From: Williamsia faeni
GTDB lineage: Bacteria > Actinomycetota > Actinomycetes > Mycobacteriales > Mycobacteriaceae
Assembly: GCA_003202005.1 (NCBI GenBank)
Contig: QJJF01000002.1
Coordinates: forward strand, 248,001-312,000
Direction of reading: 5' to 3'
Length of the DNA: 64,000 nucleotides
Part shown: positions 50,480 to 61,080 of the stretch, in pieces
Position numbering within the stretch: position 1 is the stretch's first letter
How the letters are laid out: each line of letters begins with the position of its first letter
The notes under the pieces: model-generated
The model's database searches: none
The model's input: only the letters and a program-made list of their open reading frames with translations
Told to the model about the DNA's origin: nothing
Translations under genes and position numbers: made by a program

Positions 50480-52513
50480 GTGTCCAACGTCTCAAAGGCC
50501 TCAACGGCGACAAAGCGGCTTTTGCTCGGGCGTCCATTCCGCAGTGACAAACTCGGTCACACGCTGTTGCCCAAGCGGATCGCGCTACCCGTGTTCGCCT
50601 CGGACGCGATGTCGTCGGTTGCCTATGCGCCGCAAGAGATCTTCCTGGTGCTGTCGGTCGCCGGGCTGTCGGCCTATACATACACGCCGTGGATCGGGCT
50701 CGCCGTGGCGGTCGTGATGGCGGTCGTGGTCGCGAGTTACCGGCAGAATGTGCACGCCTATCCGTCCGGAGGCGGTGACTACGAGGTCGCCACCACCAAC
50801 CTCGGGCCCACCGCGGGCCTGACCGTCGGCAGTGCCCTGCTGGTCGATTACGTACTCACCGTTGCAGTATCGATTGCTTCGGCTGCCGAGAACGTTGGAT
50901 CTGCGGTGCCGATCGTCCACCAACACAAGGTCTGGTTCTGTGTGATCGCCGTCATCATATTGACGGCGATCAACCTGCGTGGTCTCCGGGAATCGGGCAC
51001 GGCCTTCGCGATCCCGACCTATGCATTCATCTTCGGCATCATTGCGATGCTGATCTGGGGATTCGTCCGCATCTTCATCTTCGGTGACGATCTCCAGTCG
51101 GAGACGGCGGGCTATGAGATCAAGGCCGAGGACAGCCACCTCGTCGGGCTGGCCTTCGTATTCCTTGTCGCGCGCGCTTTTTCGTCCGGCTGTGCCGCAC
51201 TGACCGGCGTCGAGGCCATCTCCAACGGTGTGCCCGCTTTCCAGAAGCCGAAGTCACGAAACGCGGCCACGACACTGCTGCTGCTGGGCTCGATCTCGAT
51301 CGCCATGCTGATGGGGATCATCCTGCTGGCCAATGAAATCGGTGTGAAGTACGTGTCCGATCCGGCCAAGGATCTGATCGGCGCCCCCGCGGGCTACGAG
51401 CAGAAAACGCTTGTCGCCCAATTGGCCCACGCGGTGTTCGGCGGATTCAGTCTGGGCTTCTACTTCGTGACGGTGGTCACCGCGCTGATCTTGGTGCTGG
51501 CCGCCAACACTGCATTCAACGGGTTCCCGGTCCTCGGATCGGTCCTCGCCCAGGACAGGTACTTGCCCCGGCAGCTGCACACTCGCGGAGATCGACTGGC
51601 GTTCTCCAACGGCATCGTGTTCCTGGCCGTGGCCGCCCTCGCCTTCATCGTTGCCTTCGGAGCTCAGGTCACCACACTGATCCAGCTCTACATCGTCGGT
51701 GTCTTCGTGTCGTTCACCCTCAGCCAGATCGGCATGGTGCTGCACTGGACCCGGCACCTCAAGTCCGAAAAGGATCCCCGCGCCCGGACCCGGATGGTCC
51801 GTTCGCGGGTCATCAACGCCATCGGGCTGGCGATGACCGGATCGGTCCTGGTCATCGTGCTCATCACCAAGTTCCTTGCCGGAGCCTGGATTGCGATCCT
51901 GGCGATGCTGGCGATCTTCGGGCTCATGAAGCTCATCCACCGGCACTATGCGTCGGTGCAGTCCGAGCTGGACAATTCCGACTATGAGGCCGTGCTGCCG
52001 AGCCGCACCCACTCGATCGTGCTCGTCTCGACGCTGCATCTGCCGACCCGTCGGGCCCTGGCCTTCGCCCGCGCCACCCGTCCCGACACCCTCGAGGCCG
52101 TCACGGTGAACGTGGACGACCGGGACACCCGAAAGCTCGTGGTGCAGTGGGACGACAGTGATATCACCGTTCCGCTCAAGGTGATCGCCTCGCCCTACCG
52201 TGAGGTGACCCGCCCGGTCATCGAATACGTCCGCCGCCTGCGGCGTGAATCACCCCGCGATGTGGTGACCGTGTTCATCCCCGAATACGTGGTCGGTCAC
52301 TGGTGGGAACAGATCTTGCACAACCAGTCGGCGCTGCGGCTCAAGGGCCGTCTGCTGTTCGAACCAGGTGTGATGGTGACCTCTGTGCCCTGGCAGCTCA
52401 GTTCCTCCGATCGGCGCAAACGCGACCGCACGTACGTCGCACCGGGCGACACCCGTCGCGGTGTCGGCTCGATGCCCACCAGCTCGACCCCTCCAGAGAA
52501 AACAGGTTTGTAG
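50480..52513 (+). CDS. KimA-like APC-family potassium/proton symporter
   Basis: A 677-residue APC-superfamily permease with about 12 transmembrane helices (45-500) and a C-terminal cytoplasmic UspA-like domain (about 520-640). The pattern matches KimA (YdaO): FASDAMSSVAYAPQEI with Asp42 and Tyr49 at the spacing of the potassium-binding Asp36/Tyr43 of KimA, YPSGGGDYEVA, FSSGCAALTGVEAISNGVPAF and LHNQSALRLK. Usually annotated amino-acid permease (Rv2690c). The neighbouring ceoBC genes support potassium as substrate. c-di-AMP regulates KimA; whether here is unknown. GTG 50480 start. Translation of the next gene begins on its stop codon. Confidence 0.83.
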   Translation: MSNVSKASTATKRLLLGRPFRSDKLGHTLLPKRIALPVFASDAMSSVAYAPQEIFLVLSVAGLSAYTYTPWIGLAVAVVMAVVVASYRQNVHAYPSGGGDYEVATTNLGPTAGLTVGSALLVDYVLTVAVSIASAAENVGSAVPIVHQHKVWFCVIAVIILTAINLRGLRESGTAFAIPTYAFIFGIIAMLIWGFVRIFIFGDDLQSETAGYEIKAEDSHLVGLAFVFLVARAFSSGCAALTGVEAISNGVPAFQKPKSRNAATTLLLLGSISIAMLMGIILLANEIGVKYVSDPAKDLIGAPAGYEQKTLVAQLAHAVFGGFSLGFYFVTVVTALILVLAANTAFNGFPVLGSVLAQDRYLPRQLHTRGDRLAFSNGIVFLAVAALAFIVAFGAQVTTLIQLYIVGVFVSFTLSQIGMVLHWTRHLKSEKDPRARTRMVRSRVINAIGLAMTGSVLVIVLITKFLAGAWIAILAMLAIFGLMKLIHRHYASVQSELDNSDYEAVLPSRTHSIVLVSTLHLPTRRALAFARATRPDTLEAVTVNVDDRDTRKLVVQWDDSDITVPLKVIASPYREVTRPVIEYVRRLRRESPRDVVTVFIPEYVVGHWWEQILHNQSALRLKGRLLFEPGVMVTSVPWQLSSSDRRKRDRTYVAPGDTRRGVGSMPTSSTPPEKTGL

Positions 52514-53889
52514 TGACCGGCTCAGCACCCACTCAAGACTCAGAGGGAGCCGGAAACGGTTGGCTGGGAAACGAATTCGAGATCACCGTTGACCGTTTCG
52601 GTCACGGCGGAATCGGGGTCGGTCGTCGCGACGGCCGGGTGGTGTTCATCCGCCACGCGCTACCGGGCGAGACGCTGCGGGTGGTGGTGACCGAGGACCG
52701 GGGTAAGGGCTACTGCCGCGCCGAGATCCGCGAGATCCTGCAGGCCTCACCGCACCGCATCGACGCGGTCTGCCCGGTGGGTGCCCCGGTGTTCGCCGGC
52801 GGTGCCGGAGCCGGGTGCTGCGATCTCTCACACACCACCGGCGCTCACGCCCGCGAGCTGAAATCGCAGGTGCTCACCGAACTGCTCGGCAGGATGGGCG
52901 GCATCGAGTGGGACGGCGAGGTGGTCTCACTCGACCCCGACGCCACGGCTGCTTCCGAGACCGGCTGGCGCGTCCGCGAACGCCTCTTCATCGATGCCCA
53001 GGGGCGTCCCGGAGTTCGGGGATACCAATCACATTCGGTGCTCCCACGCCTGGACTGTGCGCAGCCGGTTGCGGGGATGGTCGACGGCCTCGACGAGTTC
53101 GGCGATCTCGAACCGGGCTCCGAACTGATGCTCACCGTCGGCGACGACGGTCGCCGGCACATCGTCCACATCGCCGCCGCGGCAGAACCGCATCGGGGAG
53201 GGCGCGGCAAGCGACCCCATTCCGGCCGGCGCCGGACGCAGCAACAGCGGGCCCAGCGTTCGACGCCGCGCCGTGAGGTGTTGCTCGCGGGCGAGCAGAC
53301 AGTCCGTCGCACGGTCGGTGGGCGCACGTGGGAAGTGCCCGTAACCGGCTTCTGGCAGGCCCATCGCTTCGCGGCATCGGGCTACAGCGACACCGTGCGG
53401 ACGCTGCTGCGGTCCGCGGACCTCCCGCGCTCGATGGTGGCATGGGATCTGTACGGCGGGGCCGGTGTGCTGGCCGGGGCCGTGCTGGATGAGAACGACG
53501 AGTCTTGGGGTACCGCCCGCGTACACATCGTCGAGGCCGACCGCGGCGCGACGGCCGCTGCCGACCTCACCTTCGCCGACGACCACCGCGTCCACGTCCA
53601 TCACGCGAGCGTGATGGCAGCAGTTGCCGATCTGCCGTCGCCCGACGTCGTGATCGTCGACCCGCCGCGATCGGGTGCCGGCCGGGAAGTCGTCGAACGG
53701 ATCACGGCGGCCGAGCCGTCGGCCGTCATCGCGGTCGGCTGCGACCCGGCAACCTTCGCCCGTGATCTCGCGGATTACCGGCGTGGGGGATATGAGGTCG
53801 ACACCCTGCTCGGCTTCGACGCGTTCCCCTTGACCCACCACCTCGAAGCGGTGGCGTTGTTGCGCCCCGGAGCACCGGCGGCGTCGTAA
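52513..53889 (+). CDS. TRAM-domain class I RNA methyltransferase (m5U type)
   Basis: A 458-residue RNA m5U-type methyltransferase of the TrmA/RlmD class. N-terminal TRAM domain (about 14-75, FEITVDRFGHGGIGVGR), a central domain with the CCD motif, an Arg-rich insert (230-265), then the SAM fold. Key motifs: FWQAH, WDLYGGAGVLAG, DPPRSGAG and VGCDPATFARDL with the nucleophilic Cys (about 421). Probably modifies uridine in rRNA or tRNA; target unknown. GTG 52513 starts on the last base of the transporter TAG, a one-base overlap. Same place as Rv2689c. Confidence 0.9.
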   Translation: MTGSAPTQDSEGAGNGWLGNEFEITVDRFGHGGIGVGRRDGRVVFIRHALPGETLRVVVTEDRGKGYCRAEIREILQASPHRIDAVCPVGAPVFAGGAGAGCCDLSHTTGAHARELKSQVLTELLGRMGGIEWDGEVVSLDPDATAASETGWRVRERLFIDAQGRPGVRGYQSHSVLPRLDCAQPVAGMVDGLDEFGDLEPGSELMLTVGDDGRRHIVHIAAAAEPHRGGRGKRPHSGRRRTQQQRAQRSTPRREVLLAGEQTVRRTVGGRTWEVPVTGFWQAHRFAASGYSDTVRTLLRSADLPRSMVAWDLYGGAGVLAGAVLDENDESWGTARVHIVEADRGATAAADLTFADDHRVHVHHASVMAAVADLPSPDVVIVDPPRSGAGREVVERITAAEPSAVIAVGCDPATFARDLADYRRGGYEVDTLLGFDAFPLTHHLEAVALLRPGAPAAS

Positions 53890-54032
53890 CCAATCCCTGC
53901 CGTCGCACCAATCCCTACTGCTGGCGGTCTCGAAGAATCCGTAGACTGGTAAGTCACGTGTCGCCGCAGCCCGGTGACACGGGTCGGCGGAGCGTGTGAT
54001 CCCGCTGTGAGTGGCCATCGAAAGGATGTTGG

Positions 54033-55958
54033 ATGAGCGTGCTGGATTCGGTCAATTCGCCTGCAGACCTGCGCGAACTGTCCGTTGCGCAGGCGCATGA
54101 TCTGGCCGCGGAGATCCGTGGGTTCCTGATTGCGAAGGTCTCGGCCACCGGTGGCCATCTCGGACCCAACCTCGGTGTCGTCGAGACCACGCTGGCGATC
54201 CACCGGGTCTTCGACTCACCCCATGACGCTGTGCTCTTCGACACCGGCCATCAGTGCTACGTCCACAAGATCGTCACCGGCCGCAAAGACGGCTTCGACA
54301 CCTTGCGGCAGCGCGGCGGACTGACCGGCTACCAGGAACGTGCCGAGAGCGAGCATGACTGGATCGAGTCGTCGCACGCGTCGGCAGCGCTGTCCTATGC
54401 CGACGGCCTGGCCAAGGCCTTCGAATTGAGCAAGCAGGACCGCCACGTCGTGGCCGTGGTCGGCGACGGGGCACTCACCGGCGGCATGTGCTGGGAGGCG
54501 CTCAACAACATCGCCGCGGGCGATCGTCCGGTGGTCATCGTCGTCAACGACAACGGCCGGTCCTATGCGCCGACCATCGGCGGCTTCGCGCGGCACCTGA
54601 CCGGGCTGCGATTGCAGCCGGGCTACGAGCGGGTGCTCGACGAGAGCCGTCGCGCGGTACTGAAACTTCCGCTGCTCGGCCAGATCGCCTATGCCGCGCT
54701 GCACGGTCTTAAGACCGGCATCAAAGACGCACTGGCACCGCAGGCGATGTTCACCGACCTCGGTATCAAGTACGTCGGCCCGGTCGACGGACACGACCAG
54801 GAAGCGCTGGAGAATGCGCTCCGCCGGGCGAAGTCGTTCGGTGGTTCGGTCATCGTGCACACCGTCACCCGCAAGGGCAATGGCTATCACCACGCCGAGA
54901 ACAACGTCGCCGACCGGATGCACGCGACCGGCATCATCGATCCCGAGACCGGCAAGTCGACCAGCGTGTCGGCGCCGGACTGGACCTCGGTCTTCTCGGC
55001 CGCACTGGTGGAGGCGGGCAGCAACCGCGAGGACATCGTCGCGATCACCGCGGCCATGCCGGGTCCCACCGGACTGTCCGCGTTCGGTGACCGATTCCCG
55101 GACCGGATGTTCGATGTCGGTATCGCCGAACAGCATGCGCTGACCTCGGCCGCCGGTCTTGCGCTCGGTGGCCTGCACCCCGTCGTCGCCATCTACTCGA
55201 CCTTCCTCAACCGGGCATTCGACCAGTTGCTCATGGATGTCGCACTGCTGAAGCAGCCGGTGACGCTGGTCCTCGACCGGGCCGGTGTGACCGGCCCCGA
55301 TGGTCCGAGCCACAACGGCATGTGGGATCTGTCGCTGATGGCGATCGTGCCCGGCATGCGGGTGGCCGCGCCGCGCGATTCGGTGCGGTTGCGTGAAGAA
55401 CTCGCCGAGGCGCTGGAGATCAACGACGGACCCACCGCGCTACGGTTCCCGAAAGGCGCAGTCCCGGAAGATATCCGGGCTGTGGAACGACTGGCCGACG
55501 GCACCGATGTGCTGGGCCGCCCGGCCCGCGGTGAGACCTGCGATGTGCTGATCGTCGCGGTCGGGCCCTTTGCGTCGTTGGCGTTGGACACCGCTGCCCG
55601 CCTGGCACAGCAGGGGATCGGCACCACCGTGGTGGACCCGCGCTGGGTGCTCCCGGTCCCCGCGTCGATTGCCGAACTGGCACAGACACATCGACTGGTG
55701 GTGACGGTCGAGGACGGTGGCGTGCACGGCGGCATCGGCTCGTCGGTGTCGGAAAAGCTTCGAGCCGAAGGTATTTCGACACCGGTGCGCGATGTGGGCA
55801 TCGAGCAGCGCTTCTTGGCTCATGCGTCCCGGGGGCAGTTGCTCGACGAGCTCGGCTTGACCGCGCAGGACGTGGCACGTGCCATCACCGCCATGGTCTC
55901 GAGCATGCAGGCGCCGTTGTCGAGTGCCGACGAAGAAGACTTCAACGACGTCAGCTAG
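54033..55958 (+). CDS. dxs: 1-Deoxy-D-xylulose-5-phosphate synthase Dxs
   Basis: A 641-residue thiamine-diphosphate enzyme making DXP from pyruvate and glyceraldehyde phosphate, the first step of isoprenoid (decaprenyl phosphate, menaquinone) synthesis. GGHLGPNLG (His42) starts the active site; TPP motif GDGALTGG (144-151) with NDN (172-174) follows; the catalytic Glu is in IAEQHA (about 365-370). Transketolase domains complete to residue 625. AAAGGA precedes ATG 54033. Upstream 143 bp are non-coding and carry the promoter, which I could not define. Ends 11 bp from convergent rnd. Confidence 0.96.
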   Translation: MSVLDSVNSPADLRELSVAQAHDLAAEIRGFLIAKVSATGGHLGPNLGVVETTLAIHRVFDSPHDAVLFDTGHQCYVHKIVTGRKDGFDTLRQRGGLTGYQERAESEHDWIESSHASAALSYADGLAKAFELSKQDRHVVAVVGDGALTGGMCWEALNNIAAGDRPVVIVVNDNGRSYAPTIGGFARHLTGLRLQPGYERVLDESRRAVLKLPLLGQIAYAALHGLKTGIKDALAPQAMFTDLGIKYVGPVDGHDQEALENALRRAKSFGGSVIVHTVTRKGNGYHHAENNVADRMHATGIIDPETGKSTSVSAPDWTSVFSAALVEAGSNREDIVAITAAMPGPTGLSAFGDRFPDRMFDVGIAEQHALTSAAGLALGGLHPVVAIYSTFLNRAFDQLLMDVALLKQPVTLVLDRAGVTGPDGPSHNGMWDLSLMAIVPGMRVAAPRDSVRLREELAEALEINDGPTALRFPKGAVPEDIRAVERLADGTDVLGRPARGETCDVLIVAVGPFASLALDTAARLAQQGIGTTVVDPRWVLPVPASIAELAQTHRLVVTVEDGGVHGGIGSSVSEKLRAEGISTPVRDVGIEQRFLAHASRGQLLDELGLTAQDVARAITAMVSSMQAPLSSADEEDFNDVS

Positions 55959-55969
55959 CTGGCGCGAAC

Positions 55970-57238
55970 CTATTCGGGCGGGGTCTGACTGAGCGCCTCG
56001 GCGATCACCGGCGACGTCAGCTCGACCTGCCACGGACGTGCACCACCGGCGGTCAATCGCTCCGCCACCGCGTCGGTCGACGGGGAATCCAGTCCCTCCC
56101 AACACAGTTGGCGTACCAACTCGGGGAGCAACAGGTTCTCCACCGGCACGGTGACCTGCTCCGACAGCGCGGTCAATCCGGCGCGGACGGCCGTGTAGCG
56201 GGCCGCGGCCTCGGGCTCTTTGCCTTCCCACCGGTTGACCGGCGGGAGGCCCGTGGTCGGTGGACGCCGCGAGGGGAGCTCGCTGTCGGGGAGATTGCGT
56301 GCGGTGTCGAGGGCCGCCATCCACCGGCCGGCCTGCCGGCGCTGGCGGGGCCCACCGAAGACCGGCAGTTTGTACAGTTCGTCCAGCGTTTTCGGGTCCG
56401 CAACCGCGGCCGCGACGATCGCCGAGTCCGGAAGTATCCGCCCGGGCGCGACATCGCGTTTGCGGGCCAGTTCTTCTCGCGTGTTCCAGAGTTGCTGCAC
56501 CGCGGCCAGCGTCCGGGGCGACTTGATCGTGTGGATCTTCGAGACCCGCCGCCAGCGATCCTGGCGGGGTGCGGGTTCGGGACGAGCCAGGATGGCCGCG
56601 AATTCCTGTGCGGCCCAGGTGTCTTTACCGGCCTCGACCAGCGTTGCCTGCACCGCGTCGCGCAGCTCGATCAGGACCTCGACATCGAGTGCCGCGTAGT
56701 TCAGCCATTCGGCGGGCAGTGGGCGGCTGGACCAATCCGCGGCGCCATGACCTTTGACCAGACCGAGCCCGAGGAAGTGCTCGACCATGGCGGCGAGGTT
56801 CACCTTGGGGATGCCCGCGAGTCGTCCGGCGAGTTCGGTGTCGTAGAGCGCCGCACACCGGAAGTTCAGCTCCTTCAGGCACGGCAGATCCTGATCGGCG
56901 GCATGCAGGATCCACTCTGGCCCGTCGAGGACGTCGGTCACCGGTCCGAGTGCCTCGGGATGGTCGATCGGATCGATCAGCATGGAACCACTTCCGGTCC
57001 GCCGGATCTGGATCAGATAGGCGCGGCCCGAGTAGCGAAAGCCCGACGCGCGCTCGGTGTCGAGTGCGATCGGTCCGGTCCCCTCGGAGAGCCGGCGCGC
57101 GGCGTCGGCGAACTCCTGCGGCGTTGTCAGGACCGGTGGTACACCGTCGGCGGGTGATGTCAGCGGAATCGCGGGGGGTCGCTCGGGTTCGGCCGCCGGG
57201 TCGGGTGACGGCGGCTCGGGGGTTTCGGGATCGGTCAC
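55970..57238 (-). CDS. rnd: RNase D-like 3'-5' exoribonuclease
   Basis: A 422-residue DEDDy exonuclease. Acidic residues: Asp60-Glu62 (ALDTERA), Asp117 (HAADQD), Asp185 with Tyr181 (YAALD). An HRDC domain follows (about 235-310, RKRDVAPGRILPD) for RNA binding, then a further C-terminal domain to 410 typical of actinobacterial homologues. It trims the 3' ends of tRNA and other RNA. GTG 57238 overlaps the DUF3000 stop (GTGA), so the two are coupled; the frame open to 57352 lies inside the DUF3000 gene. Same order as Rv2680-Rv2681. Confidence 0.9.
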   Translation of the reverse strand: MTDPETPEPPSPDPAAEPERPPAIPLTSPADGVPPVLTTPQEFADAARRLSEGTGPIALDTERASGFRYSGRAYLIQIRRTGSGSMLIDPIDHPEALGPVTDVLDGPEWILHAADQDLPCLKELNFRCAALYDTELAGRLAGIPKVNLAAMVEHFLGLGLVKGHGAADWSSRPLPAEWLNYAALDVEVLIELRDAVQATLVEAGKDTWAAQEFAAILARPEPAPRQDRWRRVSKIHTIKSPRTLAAVQQLWNTREELARKRDVAPGRILPDSAIVAAAVADPKTLDELYKLPVFGGPRQRRQAGRWMAALDTARNLPDSELPSRRPPTTGLPPVNRWEGKEPEAAARYTAVRAGLTALSEQVTVPVENLLLPELVRQLCWEGLDSPSTDAVAERLTAGGARPWQVELTSPVIAEALSQTPPE

Positions 57239-57828
57239 GCTTCGGCGAACCCGAGCCGTGTCACACCGGTCGGCGGGAGGCCCGCGGCGTGTGACAGCAC
57301 ATTGCAGAATGCTTCGACGTGGCCGCTGAGGGTGTCGTTGGTGGCCGTCCACGATGCGCGCAACTCGAGCTGATGCGCCCGCGGCGGTCCGGCGATGTCG
57401 CCGTAGCGCACCGATGTCGTCGAGGTGACGGTGCCACCCAGTGCAGTCACTGCCACGGTGTCGGACTTCTCGAGCGATTCGGTCAGCCAGCTCCAGGCAA
57501 CCTCCGGCAGCAGGGGATCGCTGGCCAGTACGGCTTCGACCTCGGCCTGGATGAATGCGACCAGACGCATCGTGCCGTTCCAGGCCTCATGGCCGTCGGG
57601 GTCGTAGAGCAGGATCAATCGGCCGAATGCGGTCCCGTCGGAATCTGTTGCGATGTCGCCGTCGTCGGGCTGGGTCACTTCTGCACCGACGGCGTAGCTG
57701 TAGGGCGCAAGTCGCTGTGGTGGACGTATGCTGCCGAGTTCGATCTCCGACCGGACCTTGGCCGCATGCATCGATTCGATTGCGCTGCGGAAGACCGCAG
57801 GCTCGGTCGAGGCTCCGGATGTGGTCAC
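57235..57828 (-). CDS. DUF3000 family protein (Rv2680-like)
   Basis: A 197-residue soluble protein with the DUF3000 core ([20 protein letters not shown] near the start, and [13 protein letters not shown]-like [13 protein letters not shown] at about 103-115). Function unknown; always in front of rnd in Mycobacteriales. Start GTG 57828 has TACGGT six bases upstream, and no ribosome site, so leaderless. The coupling to rnd suggests a shared role in RNA processing but nothing in the sequence proves it. Confidence 0.86.
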   Translation of the reverse strand: MTTSGASTEPAVFRSAIESMHAAKVRSEIELGSIRPPQRLAPYSYAVGAEVTQPDDGDIATDSDGTAFGRLILLYDPDGHEAWNGTMRLVAFIQAEVEAVLASDPLLPEVAWSWLTESLEKSDTVAVTALGGTVTSTTSVRYGDIAGPPRAHQLELRASWTATNDTLSGHVEAFCNVLSHAAGLPPTGVTRLGFAEA

Positions 57829-57834
57829 TGCTCG

Positions 57835-57840
57835 ACCGTA
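57835..57840 (-). promoter_or_regulatory. -10 element, leaderless start of DUF3000-rnd
   Basis: TACGGT is six bases before GTG 57828 on the minus strand. The same hexamer and spacing occur before aftC. It lies in the 74-bp gap shared with divergent hemE. Confidence 0.6.
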
Positions 57841-57902
57841 GGGCCGATCAGGTCGGACGCAGCGGAGGCGCGCCGAGCATCACATGGCAGCATGTGGAGG
57901 TG

Positions 57903-58952
57903 ATGTCTGAACATGATGCTCGCACAGTCTCTCCGCTGGTAGCAGCTGCCCGTGGGCAGGTCCCGGATCACCGTCCCGTGTGGTTCATGCGCCAAGCCGG
58001 ACGCTCGCTACCCGAATACCGTGAGATCCGCGCCGGACGCGGGATGCTCGAGGCCTGCTTCGATCCGGAGCTCGTCTGCGAGATCACGATGCAACCGGTC
58101 CGCCGTCACGGCGTCGACGGGGCGATTCTGTTCTCGGACATCGTGGTTCCGCTCAAGGCCGCCGGCGTCGACCTCGACATCGTGGCCGGTGTCGGTCCGG
58201 TGATCGCCAATCCGGTGCGGACCCACGCCGATGTGCAGGCGTTGCCGATGCTCACGCCAGAGGCGGTGGGTGCGGTGTCGACCGCGGTCAAACTCCTCAA
58301 GGCCGAGCTCGGTGACACCGCTCTGATCGGTTTCGCCGGAGCGCCGTTCACCCTGGCGTCGTACCTGGTCGAGGGTGGACCGAGCCGCAATTACGAGAAC
58401 ACCAAGGCGCTGATGTATTCGGCACCCGAGGTATGGCACGAACTCGTGGGCAAGCTCGCCGACATTACGATCGCCTTCCTGAAGGTGCAGCTCGAGGCCG
58501 GTGTCGACGCGATTCAGCTGTTCGACTCCTGGGCCGGAGCACTGTCGGTCACCGACTACCGCGCGTTCGCCCGTCCGCATTCGGCTCGGGTGTTCGCCGA
58601 ACTGGCGTCGTACGACGTGCCGCGTATCCATTTCGGTGTCGGAACCGGTGAGTTGCTGCACGACATGGGCACGGCCGGCGCCGACGTGGTCGGCGTCGAC
58701 TGGCGGATCCCGCTCGACGAGGCCGCCCGCCGCGTCGGCCCGGGCAAGGCACTGCAGGGCAACCTCGATCCGGCGTTGCTGTTCGCGCCCTGGGAGGTGG
58801 TGGCGACCCATGTCCGTCGCATTGCCGCCGAAGCCGACGCCGCAGTGGCGGCCGGGGCCATCGGCCACATCTTCAACCTCGGCCACGGTGTGCTGCCGAC
58901 GACTGATCCGACGATGCTGACACGGGTGGTGGAGCTGGTGCATTCGCTGTGA
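57903..58952 (+). CDS. hemE: Uroporphyrinogen decarboxylase HemE
   Basis: A 349-residue decarboxylase converting uroporphyrinogen III to coproporphyrinogen III. The substrate-binding N-terminal signature [17 protein letters not shown] (about 20-36) and the GGPSRNY segment are visible; the TIM-barrel end is [11 protein letters not shown] 57903 follows GGAGG by only two bases, closer than usual, so an upstream GTG at 57894 cannot be excluded. The hemY gene starts on its stop (GTGA) and hemQ follows, an operon for late haem synthesis. The 465-codon open frame to 57555 is a shadow of the DUF3000 gene. Confidence 0.95.
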   Translation: MSEHDARTVSPLVAAARGQVPDHRPVWFMRQAGRSLPEYREIRAGRGMLEACFDPELVCEITMQPVRRHGVDGAILFSDIVVPLKAAGVDLDIVAGVGPVIANPVRTHADVQALPMLTPEAVGAVSTAVKLLKAELGDTALIGFAGAPFTLASYLVEGGPSRNYENTKALMYSAPEVWHELVGKLADITIAFLKVQLEAGVDAIQLFDSWAGALSVTDYRAFARPHSARVFAELASYDVPRIHFGVGTGELLHDMGTAGADVVGVDWRIPLDEAARRVGPGKALQGNLDPALLFAPWEVVATHVRRIAAEADAAVAAGAIGHIFNLGHGVLPTTDPTMLTRVVELVHSL

Positions 58953-60310
58953 ATGCACTGCGGCTCGCGGTGATCGGCGGCGGTATCTCGGGACTGAGCG
59001 CCGCGTATCGCCTGCGGGCATTGCTCGGTCAGACCGCTGTCATCGACCTCTATGAGGCCACCGACCGCCTCGGCGGCACCCTCAAAGGCGTCGACCTCGC
59101 GGGCACGCAGCTCGATGTCGGCGCCGAGGCATTCCTGGTTCGTCGCCCCGAGGTCCCCGCGTTGCTGACCGAGCTCGGCATCGCATCGCGCATGGTGCAT
59201 CCGGGCACATTGGGTCCCAGGATCCTGGCCCGCGGGGCTCTGGAACCGATGGCCCGGCCCACACTCATGGGCATTCCCGCGGATCCGGCCGTGGTCGCGC
59301 ATCTCGCCGAAGCCGCCGATCTGGCGTTGATGACCGATGAACCCCGGCGGCCACTCGAATGGATCCCCGGTCAGGACGTGTCCATCGGTGGCCTGGTCGC
59401 CGAGCGATTCGGCCGTTCGGTCGTCGACCGCAGTGTCGATCCGATGCTCTCCGGCGTCTACTCGGCGCGCGCCGACGACCTGGGCCTGCGGGCGGTATTG
59501 CCCGCGCTGGCCGCGCGGCTCGACGCCGGGTCGCCCAGTCTCACCGCTGCGGTGGCCGACCTGATCGGAGCCGCGTCGGGTGACGGGCCGATCTTCGGTG
59601 CGATGGCCGGGGGATATCAGGAACTCGTCGACACGCTCGTCGAACGGTCCGCCGCCACGACGCACACCGGGACGATCGTCACCGACATCCGTCGCGGTGA
59701 AGCGGGGTGGCTGGTCGACGGCATCGCTTACGACGGCGTGGTCTGTGCGCTCACCGCACCCGCTGCCGCGCGCGTGCTGGACTCCGAACCCGGCGTCGCG
59801 CGGCCGCTGTCCGGCGTCGACATCTCCGGATCTGCGGTCGTGGCAATGGCATTCGGCCCGGACGTGGTGCTTCCGGAGTTGTCCGGGGTACTCGTCGCCA
59901 GTGACGAGACCGTGGTGCGGGCCAAGGCCTTCACGTTCAGCAGCCAGAAGTGGCCGCACCTGGCCGGGAACGGTGCGCTCGTCCGCGCGTCCTTTGGCCG
60001 GTTCGGTGCGCCGGTCTCCGGCATCGACGACGATCAGCTGATCGACTGGGCAACCAGCGACCTGTCCACCGTCATCGGGATCTGGGGTGGTCGCGGCGGC
60101 TTCACACCGGTCGACGCGGTGGTGCAGCGGTGGCCTGCGGGCCTGCCGCGGTATGGCACCGGGCACGCCGACCTGGTCGCCGAGCTGGATTCCGGACGCC
60201 CGCGGGGACTCGTGCTGGCCGGCGCGACGTACAACGGGGTGGGCGTTCCGGCCTGTGTCGGCCGGGCCGAGCGTGCTGCCCGCCAGCTCGTCGCCGACCT
60301 GACCGACTGA
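58949..60310 (+). CDS. hemY: Coproporphyrinogen III oxidase HemY/CgoX (FAD)
   Basis: A 453-residue FAD-dependent oxidase of the HemY type. Dinucleotide fold [15 protein letters not shown] (6-20), the GG-motif [12 protein letters not shown], and the FAD-binding C-terminal [20 protein letters not shown]. In actinobacteria with HemQ it acts on coproporphyrinogen III (gives coproporphyrin III), the coproporphyrin-dependent branch, rather than on protoporphyrinogen. GTG 58949 overlaps the hemE stop by four bases. Confidence 0.94.
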   Translation: MNALRLAVIGGGISGLSAAYRLRALLGQTAVIDLYEATDRLGGTLKGVDLAGTQLDVGAEAFLVRRPEVPALLTELGIASRMVHPGTLGPRILARGALEPMARPTLMGIPADPAVVAHLAEAADLALMTDEPRRPLEWIPGQDVSIGGLVAERFGRSVVDRSVDPMLSGVYSARADDLGLRAVLPALAARLDAGSPSLTAAVADLIGAASGDGPIFGAMAGGYQELVDTLVERSAATTHTGTIVTDIRRGEAGWLVDGIAYDGVVCALTAPAAARVLDSEPGVARPLSGVDISGSAVVAMAFGPDVVLPELSGVLVASDETVVRAKAFTFSSQKWPHLAGNGALVRASFGRFGAPVSGIDDDQLIDWATSDLSTVIGIWGGRGGFTPVDAVVQRWPAGLPRYGTGHADLVAELDSGRPRGLVLAGATYNGVGVPACVGRAERAARQLVADLTD

Positions 60311-60361
60311 CCTCCGGCATCGGCCCCCTGGGCTGCAGCGACGCCGCCGGTGGGTGGCAGT

Positions 60362-61066
60362 ATGAAATCCATGACCCGTCTGGATTACGCCGAAATCAAC
60401 GCCACTGTCCGCTATCTGATGTTCTCGGTCTTTTCGGTTCGTCCCGGAGAACTGGGCGACGACCGCACCGAGGCGATCGCAGACGCCACGACGTTCTTCG
60501 ATTCGCTGACCGAGCGCGGGGTGGTCGTGCGCGGTCTCTATGACGTCGCCGGCCTGCGGGCTGATGCCGACTTCATGATCTGGTGGCATTCGGAAGAGGT
60601 GGAGCAGATCCAGTCGGCCTACGCCGACTTCCGTCGCACCACCATCCTGGGCAAGGCCAGCACCGCGGTGTGGAGCAATGTGGCATTGCACCGTCCGGCC
60701 GAGTTCAACAAGAGTCACGTCCCGGCGTTCCTCGCCGGCGAGGAGCCGGGCAAGTACATCTGCGTATACCCGTTTGTGCGGTCGTATGAGTGGTACCTGC
60801 TGCCCGACGCCGAGCGCCGCAAGATGCTCGCCGATCATGGCAAGGAAGCCCGCGGCTACAAGGACGTACGCGCCAACACGGTGTCGTCGTTCGCCCTCGG
60901 CGACTACGAGTGGCTGCTGGCCTTCGAGGCACCCGAATTGCACCGGATCGTCGACCTGATGCGTGATCTGCGGGCCACCGAGGCGCGCATGCATGTGCGC
61001 GAGGAGACCCCGTTCTACACCGGACCGCGGGTCGAGGTAGACAAGCTCATCGCCTCCCTGCCCTGA
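60362..61066 (+). CDS. hemQ: Coproheme decarboxylase HemQ (ChdC)
   Basis: A 234-residue member of the chlorite-dismutase family that decarboxylates coproheme to heme b with hydrogen peroxide. The actinobacterial form lacks the distal Arg of true chlorite dismutases. The likely proximal ligand is the His of [19 protein letters not shown] (about 160), and [13 protein letters not shown] and [10 protein letters not shown] are family-typical. ATG 60362 is preceded by a GGTGG stretch; ATG 60371 is the alternative and gives MTRLDYAE. It follows hemY after 51 bp and completes the pathway section, except for ferrochelatase, which is not in the window. Confidence 0.93.
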   Translation: MKSMTRLDYAEINATVRYLMFSVFSVRPGELGDDRTEAIADATTFFDSLTERGVVVRGLYDVAGLRADADFMIWWHSEEVEQIQSAYADFRRTTILGKASTAVWSNVALHRPAEFNKSHVPAFLAGEEPGKYICVYPFVRSYEWYLLPDAERRKMLADHGKEARGYKDVRANTVSSFALGDYEWLLAFEAPELHRIVDLMRDLRATEARMHVREETPFYTGPRVEVDKLIASLP

Positions 61067-61080
61067 TCGGACGGCACACC

